In this document: in pieces, positions 43,036 through 53,052 of the stretch
How the letters are laid out: each line of letters starts with the position of its first letter
Position numbering within the stretch: position 1 is the stretch's first letter
Assembly (NCBI GenBank): GCA_963971575.1
Contig: OZ020625.1
Location: 13,245,646 to 13,309,645 of the forward strand
Source: Liopterus haemorrhoidalis
Lineage: Eukaryota > Arthropoda > Insecta > Coleoptera > Dytiscidae
Length of the DNA stretch: 64,000 nt
Reading direction: 5' to 3'
Position numbers and translations under genes: made by a program
The notes under the pieces: generated by a model
Told to the model about the DNA's origin: nothing
What the model saw: only the letters and a program-made list of their open reading frames with translations
Database searches by the model: none

Positions 43036-43842
43036 AGTGTGGCTTGTTACAAAGCTATAACTTGTGTACATTATTAGCCAAAAATCACAAAAAATGCGTT
43101 TTTTTCCAAAAACCTAATCTGATCAAAAATTCCTGTTGAACTATTCCGGTTCACACCAATGTACATTACTTAGAATTTTTTCAGATTTTTAGTTTAAACC
43201 ATCCGGGCTACAGGGTGTGGGACAAAAAAAATTTTGCACAATTTTGGCAAATATCGCTTCAAAATAATTTATTTTGTAAAAATAAAAATTTGATCGTTAA
43301 TCCACGTACCAAGGGCTTTCATTTGATACCCTACTCAGAATTATAAAAAAATATTTTTTTTTTCGATGAGCACATATTTGTTTATATTTTTAGGGGGATA
43401 TGTTTTTAGATGTTTTAGTATTTTTCCTATGTGCGGGTCAAAGAGTTGTATAAACGTGCCAAATTTCAACTCTCAATTTTTACCGAACAGACAGACAGAC
43501 AGACGACAAAATGACGGTATAAGGGTTTTTTGGTCATACCTACAAAATCCTAAAAATAGCCCCAAAAAGCTAGATCCGCCTCTGTGTATCGCCTTATTTT
43601 GCATTTTTGGAATTATTAGTAAAAATTAAAGATGGTAATTTGTCACATTAAAGGCCAGTTGCACCGCTAACACTTAAACTTTAAGTATAACTTGAAACTG
43701 TTAAGTGACGTTTATTCCATTGCACCACTGTTTAAGTGGAACTTATTTTTTGTTAAGTGAAACCTAAATTAAGCCCTAGATGAGGTTGGGCTTATTATTT
43801 AAGTGAAACTCAAATGTCATATGTTGACAGTTATTGAAAATA

Positions 43843-44249
43843 CAGTCTGTTCCAAACGGTTAAGCGGAACTAAATGGGAATTTAGTTCTTTTAGGTTGTC
43901 ACGAGAAGGGACCTTGCTTGGATTATTTCATTTTTCACGTTGGGATGCCAAAATTTAAAATTCCAACAATGAAACCATGGAAACGAATGACATATGTCAA
44001 AATTAAATATTTTTTTTAGATATTTTAATGACAAAAAAATAAATAAATGGGAAATTTGTATTAAGAATGACACAAAAAATCAAAATATAAAGAAAATGAC
44101 ATTTTAAAATAATATTAACCTTAACCAAAAAATGTTTATTGTAAGTATGATTTACAAAGCTTAAACAAAACGGCCGAAAGGCACGATTTAAACGACGAAA
44201 GTAACTAGATTGCAAAATCTAGTTCCACTTAACCGTTTGGAACCGACTG
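43843..44249. mobile_element. TA-flanked MITE, GGCGGAACTA family, copy 2
   Basis: Ends CAGTCTGTTCCAAACGGTTA and the inverse of AACCGTTTGGAACCGACTG, both followed by (G/A)GCGGAACTA. TA on each side. 407 bp, non-coding. Confidence 0.92.
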
Positions 44250-44278
44250 TATAAGTATTAACATTTTTAATTATAAGA

Positions 44279-44356
44279 ATGGATGGTGAAGTAATTGTGG
44301 ACGATGAACAAGATATTTTGGAAATATATTTAGGTTTTATCGAAAAAAGTGTATGA
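44279..44356 (+). other. Short acidic reading frame in the Harbinger-like element
   Basis: ATG at 44279 opens 25 codons, MDGEVIVDDEQDILEIYLGF, then a stop. Placement between two MITEs inside a Harbinger-like element makes a broken N-terminal exon possible, but nothing else supports it. Confidence 0.2.
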
Positions 44357-44431
44357 AGGACAAAATAATATGTAATAATGGATGAACATTTCAAAAATAT
44401 TTCGATAAATTAAGATACTGTGTGTCAGTTA

Positions 44432-44839
44432 CAGTCTGTTCCAAACGGTTAGGCGGAACTAAATGGGAATTTCGTTCTTTTAGGTTGTCACGAAAAGGGA
44501 CCTTGCTTGGGTTATTAAAATTTTCACGTTGGAATGTCAAAATTTAAAATTGCAACAATGAAACCATGGAAACGAAAGACATATGTCAAAATTAAATTAT
44601 TTTTCTTACATATTTTAATGACAAAAAAATAAATAAATGGCCAATTTGTATTAAGAATGACACAAAAAATCAAAATATAAAGAAAATGACATTTTAAAAT
44701 GATATTAACCTTAACCAAAAAATGTTTATTGTAAGTATGATTTACAAAGCTTAAACAAAACGACCGAAAAGCACGATTTAAACGATGAAAATAACTAGAT
44801 TGCAAAATCTAGTTCCGCCTAACCGTTTGGAACAGACTG
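44432..44839. mobile_element. TA-flanked MITE, GGCGGAACTA family, copy 3
   Basis: 408 bp, ends CAGTCTGTTCCAAACGGTTA and inverse CCGTTTGGAACAGACTG, TA on both sides. Very close to the copy at 43843 and in the same orientation, 182 bases apart. Confidence 0.92.
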
Positions 44840-45342
44840 TATTAGAAAAATTGGATTGAAACATTTAAATGACAGCTACACGAAGATCTGTGGGCATCAT
44901 CTACAGAAACTAAATACTAATATAATTAACCTCGAAATAATTTTATTTAATATTAATATTTATAATCTGTCTCAATTTGTAATACGAAACTAGATCTGGT
45001 TACTTTGGTGACTTGTGGTGTAAACAGACTTTGGCGTATCCGTGTGAACCAATACTATGATAATATTATAAATGTATTGTCAATATACAACATAAAAAAT
45101 TAACTTTTCCTGATAGTTCCGTATTACAAAATGAGACAGATAATATGTATTTAAATAAATAGTTGTTGTTGAAAATAAAATTATTTAGAACAAATAGCAA
45201 GACTTAATTTTTGATGTTTATGCATTGTACTAGTATTAGGTATTTGTAATAATAAATAATTTCTTATTACGTTTTATAATTGACGTTTTCACTTTTGCCT
45301 GGGGAAGCCATATATACTAGGGCCGACTTTGGTGAGTAGGTA

Positions 45343-45512
45343 TGGGATATTCCATACCTTTACGCGGAACTAACTGTAATTTTCATTTTTGTATATTGTC
45401 ATAAGCTCTCCTTTTAAGGTTTGATGAGGGCTTTTGCTAAACAAAATGATCAAACGCCTCATTTAAACGGTAAAAGTTAATAGAATTGAAAATCTAGTTC
45501 CACTTAAACCAA
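45343..45512. mobile_element. TA-type MITE, GGCGGAACTA family, short variant
   Basis: GGGATATTCCATACCTTTACGCGGAACTA on the left and AATCTAGTTCCACTTAAACC on the right; same class as 22349-22527. Boundaries approximate. Confidence 0.6.
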
Positions 45513-45604
45513 AGTAACAAGTTATTATATATTGTATTTCGATTATATTTAAAGTTATTTATAGTTTACTTTTATTCATATTTATTTATATTTGCATACA
45601 TATA

Positions 45605-46259
45605 AGGTGACCATTTTTTTCAAATATGAAACCAGGACATTTAAAATAGCTCAAGCACAGGTGCGTACAATAGGAGGGGAGTCATTGGGTCCTGCCCCCC
45701 CCCAAACTAAAAATCATATTCTTAATCAATAAAAATTAAGCTACTGAAAATAAAATCACCTTTTTTGTTGATAAAAACAAATTATAGTCAAAATTTCAAT
45801 CAATACATAAATTAGACCACCCCTCCCCGTAAAGGGGTAATAATAAATTTTGTATTATTTAACATATATTTTTTAGAAATAGACCCAACTCAGTCATTTT
45901 ACTAGGTGCGTGCGCATGAATAATAGTGGCTGTTGTAAAATATATGTTAAAAAAATATTGCGGAGTAAGCTTATATTTTTTTGCCTTTAAGAGAAAAAGT
46001 GCAATAAAATTTACTTCTTTTATTTATATTGTAAATATATTAAAAAAGTAATTTTGATAAGATCGCCACACTGCTGGCCGTATTTTGTGTTTAAATTTAC
46101 TGGCGTACTAAAGGATGGATCGATTACTCGATCTTTTGAAAAAATAATAATTTTTGATTTTGTGTTCGTAAACTGTACTGGTTATATTTTACGACTAACC
46201 AGGACCAATGACCAAAAAACCAGTACTGTCCTGATAAAATCAGTACGTATGGTCACCTT
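45605..46259. mobile_element. AAGGTGACC MITE, full copy
   Basis: Ends AAGGTGACCAT and inverse ATGGTCACCTT. Left flank CATACATAT (45596-45604) matches AATACATAT, found after the next MITE at 46501-46509, at eight of nine bases, so the duplication is about 9 bp. Shares its interior with 22740-23330. Confidence 0.78.
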
Positions 46260-46264
46260 AATAT

Positions 46265-46495
46265 AGGGTGACCAGATTTCAGTGAAGGGAAACCGGGACA
46301 CAGGAAAAAAAAGAAGGTCTTTGTTTCCTCCCAGATCCAAGTGAAGAGCAAAAAAAAAAAAGGTCCTCACCTCTCAAATTCAAAGTGAAGCAAAGATATT
46401 CAAAAACCGGGACAATCGGGCGTCCCGAGGACAGTCTTCGGAACACCGGGACAATTGACCGAAAACCGGGACGGATGGTCACCCTACATTAATAC
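46265..46495. mobile_element. AGGGTGACC MITE, inserted at the end of the AAGGTGACC MITE
   Basis: Ends AGGGTGACCAG and inverse TGGTCACCCT. Flanks ACCTTAATAT (46255-46264) and ACATTAATAC (46496-46505) agree at eight of ten bases. The left flank is itself the end of the neighbouring MITE. The interior holds AAGGTCCTCACCTCTCAAAT and CCGGGACA repeats. Confidence 0.82.
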
Positions 46496-46824
46496 ATATT
46501 TCAATTTTAGAGTTTCACCGATTTAAGAAATTTTGAATACTTTACGATTTTACTCTACTAGTTGTCATCCAACAACCGTAGCAGACTATTATTTACCAAG
46601 TTAAATGTTAAAATTAGAATTTGTTAAAAACAAGTAACAGTTATTCTTGATAAACACGTTACATATTTAAATTATTTCGTGTTTCACCACCTTAAACAAT
46701 TCCTTAATAAAGCGCTCCTCAAAATTAGTCGGTGCAATGCATTTATTTTTTAAGTGTCACTTAAATTTAAGTTATACTTTGTAAAGTGTTAGATTTATTA
46801 CAAAGCGGTGCAACTGGCCCTTAA

Positions 46825-47109
46825 AAACATAGAAGCTCATATCAAATTTAGAAAAATTAAAATATCTTAAAATTCTTGAAATCGTCATACGACTTTCATC
46901 TTTTAATAATAGGATGAATTTAAGAATTTAATTTTATTAAGAACTTATATTTTTAAATTTGCTGATCTTATAGGACTTTTCTTGTTATTTATTGGTCATA
47001 AATGTGATAAATTAATCTGTTTAATTATTTCTAAATATCGTTGTTCTAAAATAAATGTGAGAAATCTTAAAAAACTAAATTTCTGAGATATTGCTGTTTA
47101 AAGTTTTAC
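46825..47109. other. AT-rich filler of the outer hAT
   Basis: No gene or named repeat seen; it belongs to the outer hAT between its inner insertions. Confidence 0.5.
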
Positions 47110-47624
47110 ATTTTATACAGTGGCGGCTGAGACAGGGAGGCGCTGGGACAGTGGCCCCCTAAAAATTTTTAGTAAAAAAACTAAATTTAATACTTTATTT
47201 ATACTTCTTTAAAATTGCATTAAAGTAGCTAGATATATCTGCATATTTTTATTTTTATTATTTCTTATTCAAAGATTTTTCATATAAATGTTAGATTTAA
47301 AAAATCTAAATCAAGAAAACAACGCTCGGACACTCCATGGAGTCCCCAAAGATACAGCGTTGCCACATGCAATATCTAATGTTCTTATCTACATATGTAG
47401 CAAAAACTTACGAGTAGCGGCAACAGCGGCGAAGGTTAGTGTTGTATGTATTAGTGAATTACGGCCGGTGTCCCATAGCTTAGTTCGGTCGTTGTGATTT
47501 GTGACAAGTACTTAAACGTGAAAATGAATCGAATGAAGCACGTTAGTTGTATTAAAATATACTGTATATTTTAATAAAACTAACGTGCTTAACTATGAAA
47601 CAAAATTATTGATAAAAAATCAGC

Positions 47625-48145
47625 TGTGGCCACCACAGGACCGACCGCCATTATAAAGTATTTGTATAAAATATATTCTAGCAGCAGAGTAGAACTAACT
47701 TGGCCTAATATTTTTTAACAGAGATATTATTTATCATGACCATGGAAACGTTACATATAAGTATGAAAATTTGAGACTTGGAAAAAATTTTACAAAAATT
47801 TACTACAAATTTTTCGAAATTTTTCATTTCATCAAAAAACATCTCAAATAAAAGTTATTAGTTATTGCATTTATAGCAACTTTTGTTTACCGATTTTTAC
47901 CAAAAGTTGATCAACTCGTGCCATTGATGGTAGAAGCTTAAATATGAAGTTTCTTAAAAATCCTTTTAGCCGAATTTGCTCTACACGTGTACACAGACAG
48001 ACAGACGAACGGAAGGACAGACGGACGGACAGACAGACCGACAGACATCATGCTAAAAATAGTCAAAACGTTATGTAGGGACCTCAATTCGTGGAGATCC
48101 ATCGAAATCTTGAAATCGGTATGATCACAATACCTCCCTTATATA
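47625..48145 (-). repeat. GGCCACAGCTGAT repeat family, copy 2 with GACAGACG array
   Basis: ATCAGCTGTGGCCACCACAG to ACTCGTGCCATTGATGG is the inverse of 15548-15886. It continues into a GACAGACGGACGGACAGACA array near 47995-48045 and GGGACCTCAATTCGTGGAG. Confidence 0.75.
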
Positions 48146-48177
48146 TGTTGGCGGCCGGTAAAAATATGGGGCCTCAT

Positions 48178-48550
48178 CGGCCAAAATTGAATATTTTCCA
48201 ACAGGATAAAAATGGAAATAGAACATTTAATAGAAAGTTTAGTGAAAAACAATATTTAAATACAAGTTGGTTGTGTGGATGTGATAAATAAAATGTTTGT
48301 TTTTTGTTTCGTGCGTTTGATTTGCTCATCAGACGCATATGAAATAAAGACAGTAAATAGTGTTAAAGATATTAAACATTTCAAAGGTAAAGTTCTTAAA
48401 CATAATGTGTCTCATAAACATATGCATTATTCGGTCAAATTTGCCATGCTGGGATCGATAAATATACGATTTCAACTTGATACTGCGTATAAATGTTCAA
48501 TTAAAGAACATAACGAAAAGGTTAACTCTAATATTTGTGAATATGTGTAG
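48178..48550 (+). pseudogene. hAT transposase N-terminus (TTF-type zinc finger), frameshifted
   Basis: RPKLNIFQQDKNGNRTFNRK and YLNTSWLCGCD are followed, one base out of frame, by MFVFCFVRLICSS, forming the WLxxC...FCFxCrL pattern of a TTF-type finger in ZMYM1-like hAT transposases. Then HNVSHKHMHYSVKFAMLGSI and FQLDTAYKCSIKEHNEKVN match the conserved SHxxS...LAMLGS...QLDxAY...HNEEV stretch. Stop at 48550. The catalytic RNase H-like core and dimer domain are missing. It belongs to the hAT at 47118-48841 and is dead. Confidence 0.75.
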
Positions 48551-48895
48551 GTATCTGCTTAATTAATAACCAAATATTTTATGTTTCTGACTACAAAGCA
48601 TTGTCTTAATAATATTGCAATTTTAATAATAATAATAGTAGCAGTAATAACTACAAAAATGATAATAATAATATTGACCATAAATCTTAATAAAAGTGCC
48701 AGATTTGTCAGTTTTTCTAGTTGCACAACATATTTTCAGGTATTTTTTATTTATTTACTTTTTTCTCGTATAACTATATTTTAATAGATATATATGGGAA
48801 AAAAGTGTCCCCCCAAATATTTTACTCACCAGCCGCTACTGATTTTATATAAACTTGGTTTAAGAGTCGAATAATTGTAATTTACATTTTTATTT

Positions 48896-49445
48896 TTACT
48901 TGCCCGACCTTAATATATAAGGGGCAAGTAAGTAATCGCGAAAATTTTCGATGTCGAGATTTTGACTGATGACCACGTTTCATGGTCCAGGGAATCCAAA
49001 AAACCTATTTTCGAAGTGCCGTCCGTATGCGTGTGTCTGTGTGTCTGTGTGTGTGTCTGTGTGTGTGTCTGTATGTATACACGATAACTCAAGAACGGTT
49101 CAACTTAGAGAATTCGTTTTGGTACTAAAAAATTCTCTTATTAAATGGGAAGAACCCTATTGTTTTTTATAAAGATCGTTTGAATAGAAATGGGAGTTTA
49201 CTCGTGTCGATTTTAAGATTTTTGCGAATATTTAGCAACAGAAAAATATTTCGAAAAAATTTATTGAACAAAAGTTACTATAAATGCAATAACTAACAAC
49301 TTTTATTTGAGACGTTTTTTGATAAAACGAAAAATTTTGAAATTTTTTTGTAAATTTATTTAAAATTTTTCCAAGTCTCAATTTTTTCATATTTGTATGT
49401 AACGTTTCCATGGTCATGATAATTAATTCGTAACAAGTAAACCAA
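48896..49445 (+). repeat. Repeat with GTCTGTGTGT tract, part of the GGCCACAGCTGAT group
   Basis: CTTGCCCGACCTTAATATAT, then AAGTGCCGTCCGTATGCGTG and (GTCTGTGT)n at 49029-49075, then ACTCGTGTCGATTTTAAG and onward as in 15548-15770. Shows that the two parts can be one element. No protein. Confidence 0.75.
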
Positions 49446-49730
49446 GCCTTGGACAAAAATTTGTATAGAACATCATTTGATGTATTTTTGAAGATTTATC
49501 TAAATATTAAAAAAAAAAAAATTGTATTAAATTTTTTTTTTTTTAATTATTTTTTGGTAGGTTAAGTCTAGCGGAGGTTTCCCTTCGCCACTGGTTTAAT
49601 CTATATAATCTCAGTACGACGTTAGATAGAAAACATATTTCTGGATCAAGTAATATTAATGTGATAAAATTTAAAAAAAAATTAGTAGTGTTTTTAAACA
49701 GCGATATGCCAAATAAGGCGAAACATGTTA
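49446..49730. other. AT-rich stretch, nothing recognised
   Basis: Poly-A/poly-T near 49500-49545; the last part borders the GCGGAT-rich end of the outer hAT. No gene. Confidence 0.5.
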
Positions 49731-50038
49731 GATATTTTCAAACAGACAGCAAATTCTGTGCGGATTGTGCGGATATTTTTGCGGATGCGGATCGGATGCG
49801 GATCCTGTTTATGCGGATGCGGATACAGAAAAACGTATCCGCGCAGGGCTCTATTTATAATAACTACAAGACAAGCGACAATCTTTTTTTTTTCACAAAC
49901 ATTTCAACCAACAAATTGATGTACGCTCAAAATCAACTATAGCAAACCCACAAATATACTATACGTCTAGTTTTGATTCCTCCTCGTGTGGCCCACATGT
50001 ATAGTAATATTTCTGTATAGCGCATAGTTCAACTATAG

Positions 50039-50324
50039 CAGTGTTTCTCAACTTAAACCGCACCGCGGACCAGTAAAATACATAATTTTCTAACGCGGAC
50101 CACTAATAATAATTGTTGGTTAATTTTTTTTTCAACAAAACAAATATATTAAATGTGCTACTAAATATGTTTATTTTATTTGTAGAAAATCACAGAAAGG
50201 TTACAGAAAATAAACAAAATATAAATTATTTACATAAAAATAACAAAATAACTACAAAAAACATATACACAAACTTTCGCGGACCACTAACATTTTTCTC
50301 CGGACCACCTGTTGAGAAACACTG
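50039..50324. mobile_element. hAT MITE (CAGTGTTTCTCAA ends), copy 1
   Basis: Ends CAGTGTTTCTCAAC and inverse of GTTGAGAAACACTG, with CGCGGACCACTAA inside. Perfect 8-bp duplication AACTATAG (50031-50038 and 50325-50332). 286 bp. Confidence 0.95.
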
Positions 50325-50400
50325 AACTATAGGATAGTAAAATTTAGCGCATAGCTGACTATAACTAGAGCTCATGTGAACATACATGCTAGTTTACTAT

Positions 50401-51414
50401 GGTAACCGACGAGTTCATCGAAAATCAATTCATCGAAAATCAGTTCATCGAAAAAAAATATTTTGTAAATCTTTGAGAGGAATGCCGAGGGGATCGGAAA
50501 GTCAAAAAAGCAGTGGTCAATAAAAGTAGATAGACTAAGAAATAATTGCATAAATTTTTTTGTATGGTTTAAAAAAAGGTAAACAAAGTGACATAGTGTT
50601 TGAATATAAATAAAGAAGTATAATAAGAAAACTTATATAATAAAACAAATAAATTTTTTGTTTTTAAGGTTTAATAAGACAGGTTATGGGCAATTGCACG
50701 CATATAATTTTTATAAATTCATACACAATGACACGCATTTTAATTGGGCTAATATGGGGGAAAATAAAGTACTATGCATCTAAAAACAAGGTAATTAGGT
50801 TAGATTTAGTTAGTAAAAGTTTATAACCGAGCGGAGCGAGTTACCCATCTTCTAGTTTAAGGACAAAGCACTATTTTAGGTTAGGTTTGGTTAGAAGAAG
50901 CCGAGCGAAGCGAGCTACCCATCTACTAATTTAATGACAAAACACTATCTTAGGTTAGGTTAGGTTAGAAGAAGCCGAGCGAAGCGAGCTACCCATCTAC
51001 TAGTTTAATGACAAAACACTATCTTAGGTTAGTAAGGGTTTGGTTAGAAGAAGCCGAGCGAAGCGAGCTACCCATCATCTAGTTTAATGACAAAACAAAC
51101 TCACACTAACATAACCATGCCACCTGTTTAGAATCACCGTACATTGAACAAATCATGTGTGGTATTACGCGATGCGACACATGCGCAGTTGCGTTTTTTT
51201 TAATCTATCAACTTTTATTGACCACTACTTTTTTGGCTTTCCGATCCCCTCGGCATTTCTCTCAAATATTTACAAAATATTTTTTTTCGATGAATTGACG
51301 ATTCGATGAATTGATCATTCGATGAATTGATTTTCGATGAATTGATTTTTGATGAATTGATTTTCGATGATTTGATTTTCGATGAATTGATTTTCGATGA
51401 ACTTACCGTGAATC
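50401..51414. mobile_element. Foldback-type element with arms of short tandem repeats
   Basis: The left arm (TTCATCGAAAATCA repeated, then GAGGAATGCCGAGGGGATCG and AGCAGTGGTCAATAAAAG) is inverted at 51205-51412. Arms are about 140-200 bp. Perfect 9-bp duplication GTTTACTAT (50392-50400 and 51415-51423), as in Mutator-like elements. The centre holds about 75-bp tandem units. No protein. Confidence 0.85.
50815..51085. repeat. About 75-bp tandem units in the foldback centre
   Basis: GAAGCCGAGCGAAGCGAGCT, ACCCATCTACTA, AATGACAAAACACTATCTTA and TTAGGTTAGG recur near 50823, 50897, 50971 and 51049. Confidence 0.9.
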
Positions 51415-51423
51415 GTTTACTAT

Positions 51424-51471
51424 ACCTATAGTAAAAACTATAAGCTAGTTTTCTATCCCGTGTGTACGTAT
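51424..51471. repeat. CGTACACAC element, right end piece
   Basis: CTAGTTTTCTATCCCGTGTG then TACGTATCT, the inverse of AG..CGTACACAC..GATAGAAAA at 29026. Followed by TAA. Confidence 0.5.
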
Positions 51472-52138
51472 CTTAACAATACTCTGGGATTAGCAACAAA
51501 TATTTTTCCGAATTGCACGTGTGATTAATTGTTTAGGCTACTCTGTAGATAAGACATATTTTAGTCGCCTCTGTCGGCGAATTTGAACATATGTATACTT
51601 TTATTGCTTTTATCGCACACAGTCTACGACGCAATTGTCTTGAATATTTCCAGCTAAATTGTAAACAACACCTGCTTGATAAGCTCTGCCTACGTGACAA
51701 ACCGTGTGACTGTAATGGCGGACAAAGAAATAATGCAATAATACTTTTACATTAATTTTATGATATTATACGCATGTTAATGATATATTTTCGTTTCAGT
51801 ATGCAGTTGTGTTTTAATATCTTACCTTTTTGTGATTTCCCATGTGGAAACAGCACTAGCCATGTTGGTCCATTGGACAGTTGCCATTATATGGTGTTGG
51901 ACAACTCAAAAAAAGGGAAACAATGCTATAGATGTTATAGTTATGGCCGTATCAGGGGTCGTATTAACTTAAGTAAAGGCCTATGATACCCTCATATACA
52001 TTATAGTTATGAATTTAATATTATTAATTGAAGATTTAATAACGACCGTTGTGTGGTCTTGGTTTGTGAAAGAGGACATGCCAGCTGTTTTGTCTTTATT
52101 TTTAATTGTTTGTTTAAGTAGAATAATATGTATTTCAG
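51472..52138 (+). other. Unassigned stretch with weak gene-like signals
   Basis: GTAATGGCGGACAAAG near 51713 opens only seven codons. TTTCGTTTCAG near 51798 could be an acceptor, followed by a 60-codon frame that I do not recognise. No repeat match noted in the window. Possibly unique sequence; no gene accepted. Confidence 0.3.
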
Positions 52139-53052
52139 AAAAAAAAAAATTGATGTGAAGTGTGAATATTCACACATTTCAGGGTTTCGCAGGTATATAA
52201 TAAGTGAAGGCGGTATGCTGAGTGTGTAGGACAAATTTTACTTTGTAGTAATCACGGCAAAATGAACGATATTTTTAAAATAATTTATCGTCTGTTAATC
52301 ATATAATAAGACTGGTTATTAAATTTACGCTCTTAAAAATTAAATACAACATTTGTCAAAATATAACTAGAATTTTGACAAAATAATTTCAACATAATAA
52401 AAATGCAAAAAAAAAACCGAAAAAATAAAATTCGCTCCGTACTCGAACTCGAAACCCTTCGTTTTCCAGCTTACGACACCAGTGCTCTAACCCATTAAGC
52501 TATCGCACGCCTTGCGTGTGGTTGTCTTACAGTGGTATAACTTTTGTACTTTGTGAACTAAAAACCACAAAAAATGCGTTATTTTCCGAAAACATAATCT
52601 GATCAAAAATTCCTGTTGTACTATTACGGTTCACACCAATATACATTACTTAGAATTTTTTTAGATTTTTAGTTTAAATCATCTGGGCTACAGCGTTTGG
52701 GACAAAAAATTTTTTGCACAATTTTGGCAAAAATCGCCTTAAAATAATTTATTTTGCAAAAATAAAAATTTGATCGTTAATTCACGTACTAAGGGCTTTC
52801 ATTTGATACCCTACTCAGAATTTGAAAAAAATATTTTTGATTTCGATGAGCACATATTTGTTTATATTTTTAGGGGGGTATGTTTTTTAGATGTTTTAAT
52901 ATTTTTCCTATGTGCGGGTCAAAGAGTTGTATAAGCATGCCAAACTTCAACTCTCTAGGTTTAGCCGTTTGGCTACAATTACCGAACAGACAGACAGACA
53001 GACGACAAAATGACGGTATAAGGGTTTTTTGGTCATACCTACAAAACCCTAA
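52139..53052 (-). repeat. GTAGGTATGACC repeat family, second minus-strand copy
   Basis: Poly-A then TTGATGTGAAGTGTGAATAT (hairpin), AGGGTTTCGCAGGTAT, a tRNA-like module at 52436-52512, ACTAAGGGCTTTCATTTGAT, AACAGACAGACAGACAGACG and GGTCATACCTACAAAACCCT. Same order as 42010-43556, but the middle part is shorter. Confidence 0.87.
52436..52512 (-). other. tRNA-Thr(CGT)-like module
   Basis: Minus strand reads GATAGCTTAATGGGTTAGAG, CACTGGTGTCGTAAGCTGG and GAGTTCGAGTAC. TTAGAGCACTGGT-TCGTAA is close to threonine tRNA with anticodon CGT, with A and B boxes in place. The acceptor stem does not pair well, so it is a tRNA-derived piece, not a certain gene. Confidence 0.65.

Larger units (their letters stand above)
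42010..43556 (-). repeat. GTAGGTATGACC repeat family, minus-strand copy
   Basis: From TTGATGTGGAGTGTGAATTT (hairpin with TTCACAC) and AGGGTTTTGCAGGTAT to GACAGACAGACAGACGAC and GGTCATACCTACAAAATCCT. Same order as 29594-30690, inverted. Holds a tRNA-like module and a later LINE-tail insertion. Confidence 0.85.
41818..43584. mobile_element. hAT MITE (CAGAGGCGGATCTA ends), with insertions
   Basis: Ends CAGAGGCGGATCTA and the exact inverse TAGATCCGCCTCTG. Perfect 8-bp duplication TGTATCGC (41810-41817 and 43585-43592). 41880-41995 holds tandem GAGGTGAGGACC/CTCTTCACTTGG modules. The rest is a GTAGGTATGACC repeat inserted from about 42010 to 43556. Confidence 0.93.
43652..46821. mobile_element. 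Harbinger-like element (TAA target), filled with MITEs
   Basis: Ends AGGCCAGTTGCACCGCT and, inverted, AGGGCCAGTTGCACCGCT, extended by AAGTATAACTT-like text on both sides. TAA at 43649-43651 and 46822-46824, the 3-bp duplication of PIF/Harbinger elements. No transposase or Myb-like protein is readable. Contains MITEs at 43843, 44432, 45343, 45605 and 46265. Confidence 0.78.
47118..48841 (+). mobile_element. hAT element with transposase remnant
   Basis: Ends CAGTGGCGGCTGAGACAG and inverse CAGTAGCGGCTGGTGAG. Perfect 8-bp duplication ATTTTATA (47110-47117 and 48842-48849). Holds a transposase N-terminus remnant (48178-48550) and an inserted GGCCACAGCTGAT-family repeat (47625-48145). The right coordinate may be off by two. 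Confidence 0.9.
41464..49853. mobile_element. Outer hAT element of the nest
   Basis: Ends TAGAGCCCTGCAAATCCGCG and, inverted, TAGAGCCCTGCGCGGATACG. Perfect 8-bp duplication TTTATAAT at 41456-41463 and 49854-49861. Its own sequence is rich in GCGGATGCGGAT near both ends (41500-41580 and 49750-49850). It contains hAT 41818-43584, the Harbinger-like element 43652-46821, hAT 47118-48841 and repeats. No transposase of its own is seen. Confidence 0.9.
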
